A stretch of DNA of 64,000 nucleotides from Sipunculus nudus (GCA_026874595.1 CM049313.1:57619159-57683158); one strand, 5' to 3'; counted from the first letter of the stretch, positions 23,201-45,677 are shown. Notes: generated by a model from the letters alone, not told the origin. Made by a program: numbers and translations.

Positions 23201-24413
23201 AGGCTCTCTGGCTAGAGAATGGGTGCTTTCATATAATTCATGTGCGCAAACTCTAGAAAAGTCAGTGTTTAGCAAAAACTTCATATCTAAAGTTACTACA
23301 CACACATCTAGGCTATAGAATTTATACATATAACCGTTACAGCAAAAATGTGGGCCTAAATATCAGTTGAGATGTTGTATTGGTCTGTATATGGTCAGTA
23401 ATTTCATACTCCTAAACAACTGATTAATTTCAGTTGTTTGTCAGTAGAAGTTTTACCAATTATTTACTTATGATTGATCAAGAAATTACAACCAGTTCCC
23501 AACACTAGTCAGAATACCAGTATACACATTTTGTACTTATGTTTCTGTTCAGTTAGTTCCACTTGTAATTTTTAGTTTAAGGAATATTTCTATCGTTAAA
23601 AGTTTTATGTTATCAGAAATTTAGAGATAGACAATTGACTTTGTAATTCTTTACAATTTAAGTTGTTATTTTTTTCTCTTTTCTTCAGCCTTCACAAACT
23701 GCATGGGCTGAGAGGAGACCAATTGGTGTTCCTGCAAAAATTGAGCCAAAAGGTAACTACTGAATATTGCAATAATTTATACCATCCTTAATCACCAGAG
23801 TACATCAGTACACTTTAAATATGAATGAATCTATAGGACATTTGTTACTTAGGCTTTTTGAGGGATTACAAAGGTATGTGTACTAATTAACATAGAATAT
23901 CTTGAGAGTTCTGCAAGTCTGAATGTCTTAATATTTAAAGGGATTTTCATATAATTTTGTTGTTCTTAATCATAATCTTATTTAATATTCCTTATATACT
24001 TCAAAATAAAGTTATTCAGTGTGATGATCTGGGCCCGACTGGACCTTTTCCCACCTTGCTGATAACAACACTTGGACATATGATATAAATCAACGTAATT
24101 ATCCCCAGCCTCTGTAGAGTGGGGGATTTATAATCAGCTCTGTCCGTCTGTCCGTACATCCATCAGTAAACAATATATGTGCACTGTGACATCTCACACA
24201 ATACTATGTATCTATACTTCTAATTACAATTGAATGGTTTTTTTTTTTTGCGATTGCCAAAACAAAGTTATTCTAGTTGTATCTTTGATTGTACTAATTT
24301 CTGTTGTTTTTCAGGCTCCTGAGTTCTTCTTCACTTATCTACACCAGGACCTTGAACTGCATGACCTCAGTCATCTAATCAAGTTCACCAGCGCACTTGA
24401 ACATGTCAGATAA
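2473..24413 (+). CDS. ARM-TIR-SAM protein, predicted N-acylated (14 exons)
   Basis: Joining 14 exons gives a continuous 2424-nt frame, 807 residues plus TAA, with GT-AG introns throughout. Exons: 2473-2591, 3533-4203, 5737-5906, 8658-8787, 10812-10981, 12037-12207, 13036-13150, 14004-14077, 16133-16288, 17162-17321, 21092-21300, 22902-23017, 23689-23752, 24315-24413. Residues 1-6 (MGCGSS) fit N-myristoylation at Gly2 and palmitoylation at Cys3. Residues 41-160 look disordered; 161-515 are helical with a clear ARM repeat at about 421-477. Residues 520-545 are strongly basic and 548-576 acidic. A TIR domain spans about 577-702, with HLMISYNW (strand A), WMDVDQMGG (BB loop) and SPNCRTEAEYA, placing Glu646 at the catalytic position. 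A SAM domain spans about 735-805. TIRs with this Glu are often NAD hydrolases, as in SARM1, whose order is ARM-SAM-SAM-TIR; here SAM follows TIR. NADase activity and a role in immunity or cell death are inferences. Exon structure confidence is high; the first donor is ambiguous by 12 nt. Confidence 0.88.
3533..4203 (+). CDS. ARM-TIR-SAM exon 2 (linker and helical start)
   Basis: The largest exon, covering residues 40-264. The first ~120 residues are polar and low in hydrophobics, so probably disordered. From about residue 161 the sequence becomes helical with regularly spaced Leu, Val and Ala (for example EAAALYLKYPELQDTLQEF), leading into the ARM-type region. Acceptor TTTACAG, donor CAG|GTAAGG; it ends one base into a Gly codon. 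Confidence 0.85.
4370..5155. repeat. Diverged direct duplication in intron 2
   Basis: The segment around 4370-4935 recurs at about 4955-5155. Shared landmarks are CTCCCAGAAAT, ATGATGTGTCA, ATGCTCAGCTTAATTGTAG and GAAGAAATTCTAATTTTACA. The second copy is shorter. No terminal repeats are visible. Confidence 0.6.
5179..5241. repeat. (AT)n microsatellite
   Basis: About 31 uninterrupted AT/TA dinucleotides in intron 2. Confidence 0.95.
5737..5906 (+). CDS. ARM-TIR-SAM exon 3 (ARM-like helices)
   Basis: Residues 264-320, amphipathic helices such as LSIELLFLLREVSWRL and QAGFITLMVKDLKQLLQWL, typical of ARM/HEAT-like folds. Acceptor TTTGTCAG, donor GAG|GTCAGA, phase 0 at the 3' end. Confidence 0.85.
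6220..7075 (+). repeat. ~160-180-bp tandem units inside the Helitron-like element
   Basis: Five successive units share GCAATGCCTG(C/G)AGATATTGG, CAGATAATGACCAGTTACAG, TTTACGGCTCC and AAAATTTCATGAAAAA. Spacing between TACGGACTTTTTT motifs is about 160-180 bases. Two more diverged units follow at 7740-8060. Confidence 0.8.
7085..7745. repeat. Inserted repeat with ~300-bp internal duplication
   Basis: It begins with CTCAGCTCCTAGGCTGATGG and a GTCCGTCC-type tract. The block GGGATATCTCTAAAAGGATT through GAAGATGTATATCAA then occurs twice, at about 7197 and 7499. It interrupts the tandem array of the surrounding element. Confidence 0.6.
8658..8787 (+). CDS. ARM-TIR-SAM exon 4 (ARM-like)
   Basis: Residues 321-364, beginning MRDAILSTFGVLYQSAKSD, with the hydrophobic spacing of an ARM helix pair. 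Phase 0 in, phase 1 out. Acceptor GCTGTAG, donor CCAG|GTATGT. Confidence 0.83.
9740..10680. repeat. ~145-175-bp diverged tandem repeats in intron 4
   Basis: The landmark ATGAGG(T/C)CAGAG recurs at about 10045, 10180, 10355, 10498 and 10645, each followed by a TTTGTGGTGTCA-like block, TGATAACT and a GATGGATTT..AACTCA block. No terminal structures are clear. It may be another tandem-core element remnant. Confidence 0.65.
10812..10981 (+). CDS. ARM-TIR-SAM exon 5 (ARM-like)
   Basis: Residues 364-420, including KTAAILTLAYIMEE and VKLMADDSVITYIVTVF, an ARM-like repeat in which a missing-element segment is followed by a paired helix. Acceptor TGCTCCAG, donor CAG|GTATAA. Confidence 0.85.
12037..12207 (+). 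CDS. ARM-TIR-SAM exon 6 (best ARM repeat)
   Basis: Residues 421-477 read GLTALAVNDDMKRVIMDKG, then LLPLLTQLIESGDSVEKE and AATKALWTLAF. This matches the canonical ARM pattern of N(D) near helix 1, a Gly turn, LLPLL in helix 2 and a third helix with A..AL..LA. It is one phase-0 exon per repeat unit. Donor TGT|GTGAGT. Confidence 0.9.
13036..13150 (+). CDS. ARM-TIR-SAM exon 7 (last ARM helices)
   Basis: Residues 478-515, with PKLISLLEELKQSSSGEEK and AAQGALFVIKENEN, the second and third helices of a further ARM-like repeat. Acceptor TGTGACAG, donor G|GTGAGT. Confidence 0.85.
14004..14077 (+). CDS. ARM-TIR-SAM exon 8 (polybasic segment)
   Basis: Residues 516-540. After VAKERIAQRELK the exon is almost entirely Lys/Arg, ending RRRSEIRKKKRKR. 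With the first codons of exon 9 (RLLKK) it forms a cluster that could be a nuclear localisation signal, or, with the N-terminal lipid signal, a membrane-binding patch. Both roles are inference. Acceptor CAACAG, donor AGG|GTGAGA. Confidence 0.82.
14222..15600. mobile_element. 1.38-kb terminal-inverted-repeat DNA transposon, non-autonomous
   Basis: The left end reads CTGTAAAATCTCCACTTAAA and continues ACCGC. The right end is its reverse complement over ~25 bases with one mismatch (T versus C at position 2). A TA dinucleotide flanks both ends (14220-14221 and 15601-15602), consistent with TA target duplication as in Tc1/mariner-pogo elements. No transposase is readable inside. It sits in intron 8 and carries a decoy exon-like segment (acceptor 14486-14487, donor 14517) of 29 nt that would break the frame. 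Confidence 0.75.
16133..16288 (+). CDS. ARM-TIR-SAM exon 9 (acidic linker and TIR start)
   Basis: Residues 541-592. RLLKKLPGEDGQGE leads into a Glu-rich stretch, then KQHLMISYNWADQKTMLR, the first strand and helix of the TIR domain. Joins exon 8 and exon 10 in phase 0. About 16333-16373 in the following intron repeats the last ~40 bases of the coding part almost exactly, a local duplication. Confidence 0.88.
16333..16373 (+). repeat. Intronic duplicate of the TIR strand-A coding segment
   Basis: The sequence ATGATCAGCTACAACTGGGC and its continuation through ACCATGCTCA recurs here, ~45 bases after the exon 9 donor. It copies exon 9 codons 579-591 without a splice donor after it, so it is probably non-coding. 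Confidence 0.75.
17162..17321 (+). CDS. ARM-TIR-SAM exon 10 (TIR core)
   Basis: Residues 593-645 and the first base of Glu646. It contains VRDELQAAGYRVWMDVDQMG, the BB-loop region, then MLMCMSEKYKLSPNCRT leading to the catalytic-type glutamate, whose GAG codon is split by the intron. Donor ACAG|GTCAGTG. The last ~35 bases of this exon and its donor are the seed of the 43-bp minisatellite further into the intron. Confidence 0.9.
17322..17364 (+). repeat. Isolated first unit of the 43-bp donor-derived minisatellite
   Basis: Immediately after the exon 10 donor comes one 43-base copy ending TAACTGTAGAACAG. It is separated from the rest of the array by the retrotransposon that begins at 17365. 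Reading through the donor meets TAA at 17351-17353 after ten extra codons. Confidence 0.85.
17365..19607 (+). mobile_element. Broken non-LTR retrotransposon (reverse transcriptase), 5'-truncated
   Basis: The frame opens inside the reverse transcriptase fingers (KSQGPDEVPP, NYRPI). Then come QSGFIPGDST, AVFLDMSKAFDKVW (motif A with Asp), GVPQGSILGPLLF (motif B), FVDDTMLY (motif C) and a C-terminal RTHCSNLNHDLYRRHLSND followed by a CxCG...H..LxxC zinc-finger-like end. Frameshifts near 17610 and 18160, and in-frame stops at 17865-17867 and 18580-18582, disable it. Domain order and the C-terminal finger suggest the Jockey/CR1-like supergroup. The 5' end lies exactly at a minisatellite unit boundary; the 3' end is a short A-rich tract (AAAACGAAAAA) before the array resumes. 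Confidence 0.85.
19612..20253 (+). repeat. 43-bp minisatellite derived from the exon 10 splice-donor region
   Basis: About 14 full units plus one partial. The consensus unit starts GTCAGTGTCCAAAAGTACAA and ends CCCTAACTGTAGAACAG. The end matches exon 10 codons 636-645 and the boundary AACAG|GTCAGTG reproduces the real donor. Variants ending AAATGAAGAACAT and starting ATGAGTTTCC alternate with the main form, showing higher-order amplification. The unit length is not a multiple of three. Confidence 0.92.
21092..21300 (+). CDS. ARM-TIR-SAM exon 11 (TIR C-terminal half)
   Basis: Completes Glu646 and runs to residue 715: AEYAYQLRKDIIPVLMQE, GWLGIMLGAKLYFDFSGKY and FKKKIKALIKEIG. This matches strand D, the W-rich segment and the last helix of TIR domains of this type. 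Acceptor GTATTACAG, donor ATT|GTTAGT. Confidence 0.9.
21572..22535. repeat. 32-bp minisatellite in intron 11
   Basis: Roughly 30 units built on AAAGGCAAACTGGAGGAAGA plus ATAACATCCAAG. Most units are 32 bases with scattered substitutions; the middle block (22000-22370) is most uniform. The strong purine bias gives long Leu/Phe/Cys-rich open frames on the minus strand, which are artefacts of the repeat. Confidence 0.92.
22902..23017 (+). CDS. ARM-TIR-SAM exon 12 (linker and SAM start)
   Basis: Residues 716-754: a Thr/Pro-rich linker, then PVSEWEAEDMKKWLKENELE, the typical first helix of a SAM domain (W, D and WL positions). Acceptor TTTGCAG, donor AA|GTAAGT. Confidence 0.88.
23689..23752 (+). 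CDS. ARM-TIR-SAM exon 13 (SAM middle)
   Basis: Residues 754-775, NLHKLHGLRGDQLVFLQKLS, matching the SAM pattern of helix 2 and the G..LL.L core. Acceptor TTCTTCAG, donor AAG|GTAACT. Confidence 0.87.
24315..24413 (+). CDS. ARM-TIR-SAM exon 14 (SAM end, stop)
   Basis: Residues 776-807, APEFFFTYLHQDLELHDLSH followed by LIKFTSALEHVR and TAA at 24411-24413. This closes the SAM fold with its long C-terminal helix. Acceptor TTTTTCAG. Confidence 0.88.
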   Translation, partial: APEFFFTYLHQDLELHDLSHLIKFTSALEHVR

Positions 24414-27400
24414 ACCCTTTAAGGGTTGCTGCTGCTGATATGTGTTGTTGTATAAATAATAGTTTAGCTTACAAAGCATAAAAATTGATAATATGTTAAT
24501 TTGTATTTTGTAATCTCTTAATAATGAGATAGAAGAAAATGGTTGTTGTTATGATTCAGTTGTATAATATAAGCTGTGATTGTTCATGGAGTTTAATTTT
24601 ACTGTTTCAATATTTTGCCCTATTTTTTGTTGTAATGTATAAAAATGGGAGTGCTTTGTAACTGGACCTTCATCTTGCTGGAATGTCTTATTGGTTGCAT
24701 ATTTTACTTTTATAGTGAAATGTTTTTTCTGATGTTATTGATACAACATATCATGTTAAGTATTTCAGCAAAGTTAATGTTTATTGTATTAATTGTACAT
24801 GAATTAAGTAAGTATCATAAAATAGTTTTTGTACTTTGAAAATATTTGAACCATGACATATTCCCTTTGAAATGTGTCCATACACAAAAAATATAACTAG
24901 CCATTTAGCAAATATGTGATAGTAGAATATGTTTCAATAGATAAGTGTGATGAATGGCGCATGATTTGTTTCTATGCACTATCCAGAAGGTTCGTCAATA
25001 AACTGTATTTAAAATTCTGATGTAGTTTAGGTAGGTCAACTTTGTTCTACCACTATCAATAATATTATAATGGACAGGTATCTTTAGATTACATGCTTAA
25101 CACGGTTCTTTATCTACATCGTATTTGTAAAGCACTTTGTTTTGGCTGGGTTTATTTTGCTTAGTTCTGGTTAATAAGGGATGGTTTAAGGAAGGGTGCC
25201 TATCCCCTCCCCTCCCCCGGTGACCTTAAACATTGGGGAAATAGAAGAATAAGTGCTTTACTGTTTACATTTATTTAAGATTTCCAACAAATTCTGACAC
25301 TATTTAAATTTACACTAACAGCAATATCTTTTCGAGCTTTTTATGTATCTTTATCAAATTTTCAACAGTTTCAACTAAGAGGGTTTGCTGAAGATTATTG
25401 AAAATCATTGAAACTTAAAATAATATGCAAAATTTTTTGTCCAGAAAGAAAATATACATATCTTGGCATCCTAGTTGCCCGTTTTGAGTGCTCTTTAGTG
25501 GCCTTTAAACAGTAAAGGGTTAATACTGAAAAACAGAGTCCGATTTTGCATCATGATGCATTTTAAACTACCCTGGATTGTGCCATTGAACCAAGATAAT
25601 CATAAGGCAGTGTAATCCTAAAGCAGAGGAATCCAACACAATGTTGCCTCTTGTTGTTAAAGTATTGTGTCAAGAATGATTTTGAATGGCTGCCAGTTGC
25701 TTCATGTCTATGTCAATTTCAGTACATACCTCCCTATCTCTGGTGTCAAAACCTGTTAATAGCCAGTACAGCTGGCTTCATATAAATAGAGCAAAATTTG
25801 TGTTGTCTATCCCCTTCTTCTTGAGCCTATCTTTGGAAATGAAATTAACTCCAGTGGTAATAACCAGGCTCCTAGGCTGAGCTTCATGACCTATGGGTCA
25901 CTTTTGCACCAACCACACAAAATTCTGTAATCATTCATTGTTATTGTTGTTTTTTAATGCAACCATTTGTATACATTTTACTGAAGGTGCTGTGTGACAT
26001 CTAGGTTCTCTTTTAATTAGTGTTGTATTAAATTGTCAAAAGTTGCATAGGTAAGCACTAATTACTGATGCTTCCTCATACAGTGGTGCAAACCTTGGTG
26101 GACAGCATGGTCTACTTTTCAGTGTTATTAACTATAGACATATCTGTATATGTAACTTTATTAATGTATTTGATTTATAATATTAATCTGCTCAAATGTC
26201 TTGTTGTAACATGTGCCAAATGTATAACAGTCTTCATTATCCATGATATCATATGTTTCATCATAAAAACATTATATTTCTTATTAAGTTGTAATCAAGC
26301 TTGGGCATGGTGCTAGAGTAAAAAGTATGATTTCCATGAACGAGAAAGCTGTTAAGTTTTTATTGTGCCTTAAAATTCCCATATCTGTATAACCCCATGA
26401 CTGTCTCTCCATGGATAGCAGTTGAAATGTAAATATTTTTAATATATATTGAAGAAAAAAAGTTAATTATAGACTGATGCTGAGCAGCAATGTTAATCTT
26501 ATCAAAGATAGTAACAGGCATAAACAAAAAATATTCATACTATCCACATATTATTGATATGTTGGCTACAGAGATCATGGACTATGTTGCACATGTCAGT
26601 CACAAAGCTCATGGCTTTGTATGGTATCTCAAACAAAAAATTCTCATGTATCCTGTCTCAGACTGGTATTTCTTGTGTACATTGTCACAATGAAAGACTT
26701 TCACTTTGTTTTCTCACTTCTGTGTTTGTCAAGACAACAGACATTATATTGCATTCTGTCATTATTGTGTTTTCTTGCATTTATCAGAGACAAGTGGACT
26801 CTCTGAATGCTTTATGGACAATTGTAACATTCTTAATATTGTTTACAGCGAAATTTCTTGGCTTTGTTGTATATTGTTTGTATATCGTCAAACACAATGG
26901 TATTTCACCTGAATTTGGTCACAGCAATGGACTGTTGTGGTATATCTCTTGTATTTTGTCACAGAGAATGATATCTAACTTTGTATTCTGAGACCCTGAT
27001 GAGTTTATCTCTTGTCAGATATATATGAAACCTTTAGTGATCAGGGTTCTTTCATTAATTGTTATCTATGTTCTGTACATAAATGTGCCCAGTTTTTTTT
27101 CTATAAAAGGACTAAATATGGTAACAAAAAAGCAAACAACTGTATCATGACTTTTTTTTAATCAGATATTTATTATCTTGATTCAGTATGCGTTCCAGGT
27201 ATGGTGCTCTTTGGATTATGTGGTGTGCCATGGTTTTCATAGAGTAGTTCAATGTATATTTAATTTTATTATACTGTATACTGCTTTTGCAGTTTGTACT
27301 ATTTACACTGATTAAATATATTTCATTCAAATGTTTCTTTTTTTTCTAAGTGCATATTAACTTCTGTAAATGATGTCACATGATATGAATTTAAATAGTT

Positions 27401-27800
27401 TAACCTGTCTGAAAGACCACCTGCCTATTAGTTACAACTCTTGACTGAAGCATTCACCTTGGTTATAACATTGACCTATCTAACAAGACTACCTATGAAT
27501 TGAGACCACATTTTGCCAGTCTTTTGGGCAGTCATATTACACAGGTTTCAATGTATAAGTGGTGTTAAAACAATATAAATTTCATGGATAAATTTTTTTA
27601 ACCATGAAAATTCTTGAAAGTCTAACCATTTATTGGTTATTGTTATAGGAGGTTCATACATTCCAAATTATATACATTAATATCAACCTATTATTTCACT
27701 TGGTAATTTCCTACACAAAGGAGGGTATCTTGTCACCAGTCTCTGTCTGTTTGCTTATCTCGTAGCAGTAATACATGAAAAGCTACTGAAACAATTTCCA
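24414..27800. other. 3' UTR and AT-rich intergenic sequence, no gene seen
   Basis: Holds the likely 3' UTR of the upstream gene and AT-rich sequence without recognisable coding capacity. A longer open frame at 26554-26991 has no domain and comes from a diverged repetitive tract rich in TTGTCACA-like words. Confidence 0.55.
24997..25002 (+). terminator. Candidate polyadenylation signal of the ARM-TIR-SAM gene
   Basis: An AATAAA hexamer lies 584 bases after the stop codon, followed within ~30 bases by T-rich sequence. It is the first canonical hexamer noticed downstream, giving a plausible ~0.6-kb 3' UTR. Confidence 0.5.
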
Positions 27801-27802
27801 AA

Positions 27803-29912
27803 CTAGTGGCCCATGGGCCATTGCACTCAGCTGAAATTAAGGAATGTTGAACAATGAGCAAAATGACTGCCAGAGTGCAAACAAAACATGAATTTTGTGA
27901 TGAGTCCTTAGAAATGGGTTTCAGTGGGCTTTTGGACAGATGACAACTTCATCTGAAGGTCTCATAAATGGAACAAAAATGCGTAAAAAATTGAAAGAAA
28001 ATACAGGTAGTGCCACCAGTCTGCAGGAACTGATGAAACACTCCATGATCAATATATATACAAAGAATCATGGCTATCAAGGCAGTTATTCAGATACTGG
28101 AGCTTTTGTATCAAATTTTGCATTATTCTGGGGGGGGGGGGGGGGTACTTCAGAGCCCTCTAGCTCAGAGAATATGGGTAACAGAGACCTAATTTCAGGT
28201 TTCCAAGGAGATTTTTATTAGTCTCCCTTGATGTCAAGTAAGAAGATTCTAGATTCAGCAGTTACGGTTTGTGCCATGTTAACAGATGACCAATTCATTT
28301 GAAGGTCTCATAAATAGAGGAAGAATGCCTAAAAATTTGAAAAAAAATACAGGTGGCACCACCAGTGTACAGGAACTGATGAAACACTCCATGATCAATA
28401 TGCATGCTAAGTATCATGGTCATCAGTGCATTAGTTATTCAGATACTGGAGTTTATGTATCACAGTTTCAACTAGAAAACATTTGCCAGGAGACCATGTG
28501 TATCCACTGAAGTAAGAGTGGTACAGGTGGAGTGAGGGATGGATTGAGTGATATCTCACACCACTCCTGAATATAGTCCACTAAAACTCTGAGAAAAGGG
28601 CATTAATTTAATCAACAAAAACACCTGGTGCCACCTGTTTGGTTCATGAGAAAACTCTCCAAGAAGGATTAACATTCCAAATTTCAGACCAATACCTTGA
28701 ACCATTTCTAAGATAAGAGCAATTTTCACCCAAAGCAAAAGTACAGATGGACACCACAGTAAAGCAATTGCAGATATTTAGTTTGAAGATTCCAGGTCCA
28801 GGGGTTACAATTTGTGCCATGTTAACAGATGACAGTTTCATCGCAGGTCTGAAAAAAAAGAGAAAAAAGCTTGTAAAAATTGGAAAAATTACAGGTGGCG
28901 CCACCAGTCTGCAGAAAGTGATGGAACATCCCATGATCAATATTCATGCAACGAATCATGGTGATCAATGCAGTAGTTATTCAGATACTTGAGCTTTCGT
29001 ATCAAATATTAAATTTTTCCTTGGGATGCTTGGAGCCCCATAGCTCAAAGGATATGGGTAACAGAGACCTAATTTCAGGTTTTCAAGGAGATTTTTCATG
29101 GACCTCCCTGGAAATTAAGTTTGAAGATTCCAGGTCCAGTGGTTACAATTTGTGCCATGTTAACAGATGACAGTTTCATCCCAGGTCTAAAAAAAAAGAG
29201 AAAAAAACTTGTTAAAATTGGAAAAATTACAGGTGGCGCCACCAGTCTGCAGAAAGTGATGGAACATCCCATGATCAATATTCATGCAACGAATCATGGT
29301 GATCAATGCAGTAGTTATTCAGATACTTGAGCTTTCGTATCAAATATTAAATTTTTCCTTGGGATGCTTGGAGCCCCATAGCTCAAAGGATATGGGTAAC
29401 AGAGACCTAATTTCAGGTTTTCATGGAGATTTTTCATGGACCTCCCTGGAAATTAAGTTTGAAGATTCCAGGTCCAGTGGTTACAATTTGTGCCCTGTTA
29501 ACAGATGACATTTTCATTGCAGGTCTGAAAAAAAAGAGAAAAAAATCTGTAAAAAATTGGAAAAAAAAACAGGTGGCGCCACCAGTCTGCAGAAAGTGAT
29601 GGAACATCCCATGATATATATTCATGCAAAGAATCATGGTGATGAATGCAGTAGTTATTCAGATACTTGAGCTTTTGTATCAAACTGCGCATTATTCGGG
29701 GGGGGGGGGGTAATTCAGAGCCCCATTGCTTGAAGAGTATGGGTAACAGAGACCTAATTTAAGGTTTTCAAGGAGATTTTTCATGGACCTCCCTAGATAT
29801 TAAGTTTGAAGATTCCAGGTCCAGTGGTAAGGATTTGTGCCCTGTATACAGACGGACGCCGGACAAAGGGTGATCGCTATAGCTCAGATGACTTTCAGTC
29901 AGCTGAGCTAAA
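27803..29912 (+). mobile_element. Element with ~338-bp tandem core and terminal hairpin
   Basis: The left end GGCCCATGGGCCATTGCACT followed by CAGCTGA and the right end TAGCTCAG...CAGCTGAGCTA match the ends of other copies in this window. In between, units of ~338 bases repeat about five times. The two best units, from about 28765 and 29103, are almost identical, so amplification is recent. Landmarks are AGATTCCAGGTCCAGTGG, CAGGTGGCGCCACCAGTCTG and TATGGGTAACAGAGACCTAA. Two units carry poly-G tracts. No coding capacity. Fits a tandem-core non-autonomous element. Confidence 0.7.
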
Positions 29913-31902
29913 AACTTTGTGGATGGCTAAATTGCATTTTGATGATTGAATCAAAATAAAGAACTGTTCCTTTGGCAAAGGTACAAGTTTGTAGTGCCAA
30001 TTTATGTTCATTCTTAACTGATATAATGAAATCATGTCTTCTTGGGAGCCAGGTGACTTTGTGAAGACTTTGATTCAGCCAGCTGCAATACATGCAGTTA
30101 CATGAATTATTAACAAGACCAGGGATCCAGCAAAGCTCCTGAAGAACTTCATAGGAGCATTTGAGACAAAAACATGGGAGTTTGTATTAATTTTAAGCCA
30201 AAATATGGGAAAATATAGGAATATCCACTGCACCATTGTGGTTAACAGTAAATTATTGTGACCATCTGTTCTCCAACTAGCTTCTCAAGGTCTGTTTTAT
30301 TGGTTCAGATGACTCTACTTAAAGGACTGCATCATTTACATGTACAGTTCTACATGTACAAAAAGCTGAATGTTTTTTATAACAATGGGTCTGTATAACA
30401 ATAATTATTCAGTGATAACCATTATATAAGAAACATGATTGTGCTGTGAAAAAAATAGGGAGTAAATGGTATAAATGCTGTTAAAAAAGGAAATTACAGG
30501 AGACAATTCTAACACAGGAAAATATAGGAAATGTAAGTCAGTTTGAGCCATGCCAGACATTCAGACCATCAGGTGGCTCATGTACTGCCCGTCTATATGA
30601 CTCTCTCTCTTTTAGTTCAACTGTGTGGCCATGGGAGAGGTTATGGAGAATCTTACCAGTCATACTAAGGCTTGAATAGCTATGAGTTTCTGGCACAAGT
30701 GACCTTTTTGATAAGGATTGTAAATGTGATATGTGTACTGTTTATTGTTGTAATGATGGCTATATTTAGCTGTTTTGATTTTGGCATAATCAGGTGCACA
30801 CCTGTTCAAAATTCATGGAACAGCAGGCCAGGAGGTCCAGTGAATCAAGGTCTCTGCTCAACAAAGCTTTTGACCTGACTGCCAAGAAAATGTGAACCCT
30901 TGTACAAATACTACAGTCATTACTATCACTGAAACTGTCCACACCCATGTGACTACCTATCATACTGGTGGCATCATGAAAAAAAAAATTTGAAATTTTA
31001 TTATGTTTTATTCATATCCATAATGTGAAAATAACATAAACACCATTAAGCCAAGTTTGTATTACCCAACGTATCAGTTAATAAAGTTCAATACAAGAAG
31101 ATGTAAAATGTATACAACAAATGTTACAAAATATCCTCTATAATAAAACATACCAAATCCATTTTGTCCTCAGTGACAAGTTACATGACAATTATTTTTT
31201 AACATTATTATATAAAATAGTCAAGTTACAGACATGGCATTAGTTGAATAAGAAATCATTTCATAATCTGCAGTGATATTATGATGACATATTGCACATA
31301 TTCTTTGAAATATTTAACAATGTATTTTAAAGCAGTGACTAGGGTTGCAAGGAGTAGAAAATTTGGATATGAACACTTGATAGGCATTATCTGACTTTTA
31401 CTTGGATTCAGTACTATAATACTGCTATAATACTTAGTGCTAACTGAAACAAATTTTACCTACTATGCAATATATAAATTTAAAATCTTTTAGACACTAA
31501 CTAACTGCAGTGTCTGCTACAATACTTAATGATGACTGACACAGATTTTACCAATAACATGCAGGGAAAACAATATGTTGGAATGTAAATATTCATCAAG
31601 ATCATAAATGCTAGGCTGCCAGCACTTAAAATTTACACTTGTACAATAATTACCATAAGTACCACAGCCCTACTTAAACTAGCAATTTCCTAATACTGCT
31701 CTGTACATAGAAATAAAAGAAGAACTTGTGCATTGTACAATAAGAAATAAAAGAAGAACTTGTGCATTGTACAATAACCTAATAGTATACATAATCAACA
31801 GTTAATGGGTATTTGTCCCTGAGTAAATTTATCTGGAGTCTGTTCTCTTATATTTGTGTTAAATGCAAAAAAAAAAAAAACCAATATGATTTGTTCTAGC
31901 CA
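29913..31902. other. Intergenic sequence between the convergent genes
   Basis: AT-rich, with one exon-like segment at 30616-30675 and a ~35-bp tandem duplication near 31705-31775 (AAATAAAAGAAGAACTTGTG). Minus-strand AATAAA hexamers at 30997-31002 and 31007-31012 could end the PTS transcript about 0.9 kb after its stop. Confidence 0.45.
30616..30675 (+). CDS. Orphan terminal-exon-like segment
   Basis: After a good acceptor (CTCTCTCTCTTTTAG) the phase-0 frame reads FNCVAMGEVMENLTSHTKA and then TGA. The protein was not recognised. It could be an alternative last exon of the upstream gene (several of its exons end in phase 0), a remnant of another gene, or chance. No partner exon was found between 24.4 and 30.6 kb. 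Confidence 0.25.
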   Translation, partial: FNCVAMGEVMENLTSHTKA

Positions 31903-45305
<13,403 letters not shown>

Positions 45306-45435
45306 CTCCTCGTCTAGTTCACATGCAAGCCCAGCTATCTATGATTTCTGTTTCAGAATATAAGTCAGTTTTAACTCAGTAGCATGCAGTTCACCGACTC
45401 AACCAGAACGGACACTCGCCGGTAACACAGTGTAA

Positions 45436-45455
45436 CACGTGCGCTGATTGGCTAA
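45436..45455 (-). promoter_or_regulatory. Candidate PTS promoter elements (E-box, CCAAT)
   Basis: About 130-150 bases upstream of the PTS start, the minus strand carries AGCCAATC (inverted CCAAT, 45446-45453) next to CACGTG (45436-45441). The surrounding 45290-45600 is the CpG-richest stretch near the gene. No TATA box is clear. The pairing is suggestive only. Confidence 0.45.
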
Positions 45456-45612
45456 TACACTAAAATCAAAACTGTATGTAGCATGTTCAAGGAGAAACAC
45501 AACCAACTTGTGCCCCGCCCACTTAATCACTCACGGGGGTTGCCAGGTATTAAGGGAAGGGGTTTGCCGCGAGGCTCGGGTTGTGGGGGTATTGGATACA
45601 CGTGACCAAAGA

Positions 45613-45615
<3 letters not shown>

Positions 45616-45675
<60 letters not shown>
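45616..45675. repeat. (AT)n microsatellite
   Basis: About 27 AT dinucleotides between PTS and MSTO1. Confidence 0.92.

Positions 45676-45677
<2 letters not shown>

Noticed and set aside
26554-26991. 145-codon open frame on the plus strand
   Set aside because: Hydrophobic, AT-driven composition, no homology recognised, no good start context or splice links; probably chance in a diverged repetitive tract.
27903-29900. CRISPR-like direct repeats
   Set aside because: Units of ~338 bp are contiguous with no unique spacers, and the DNA is eukaryotic.
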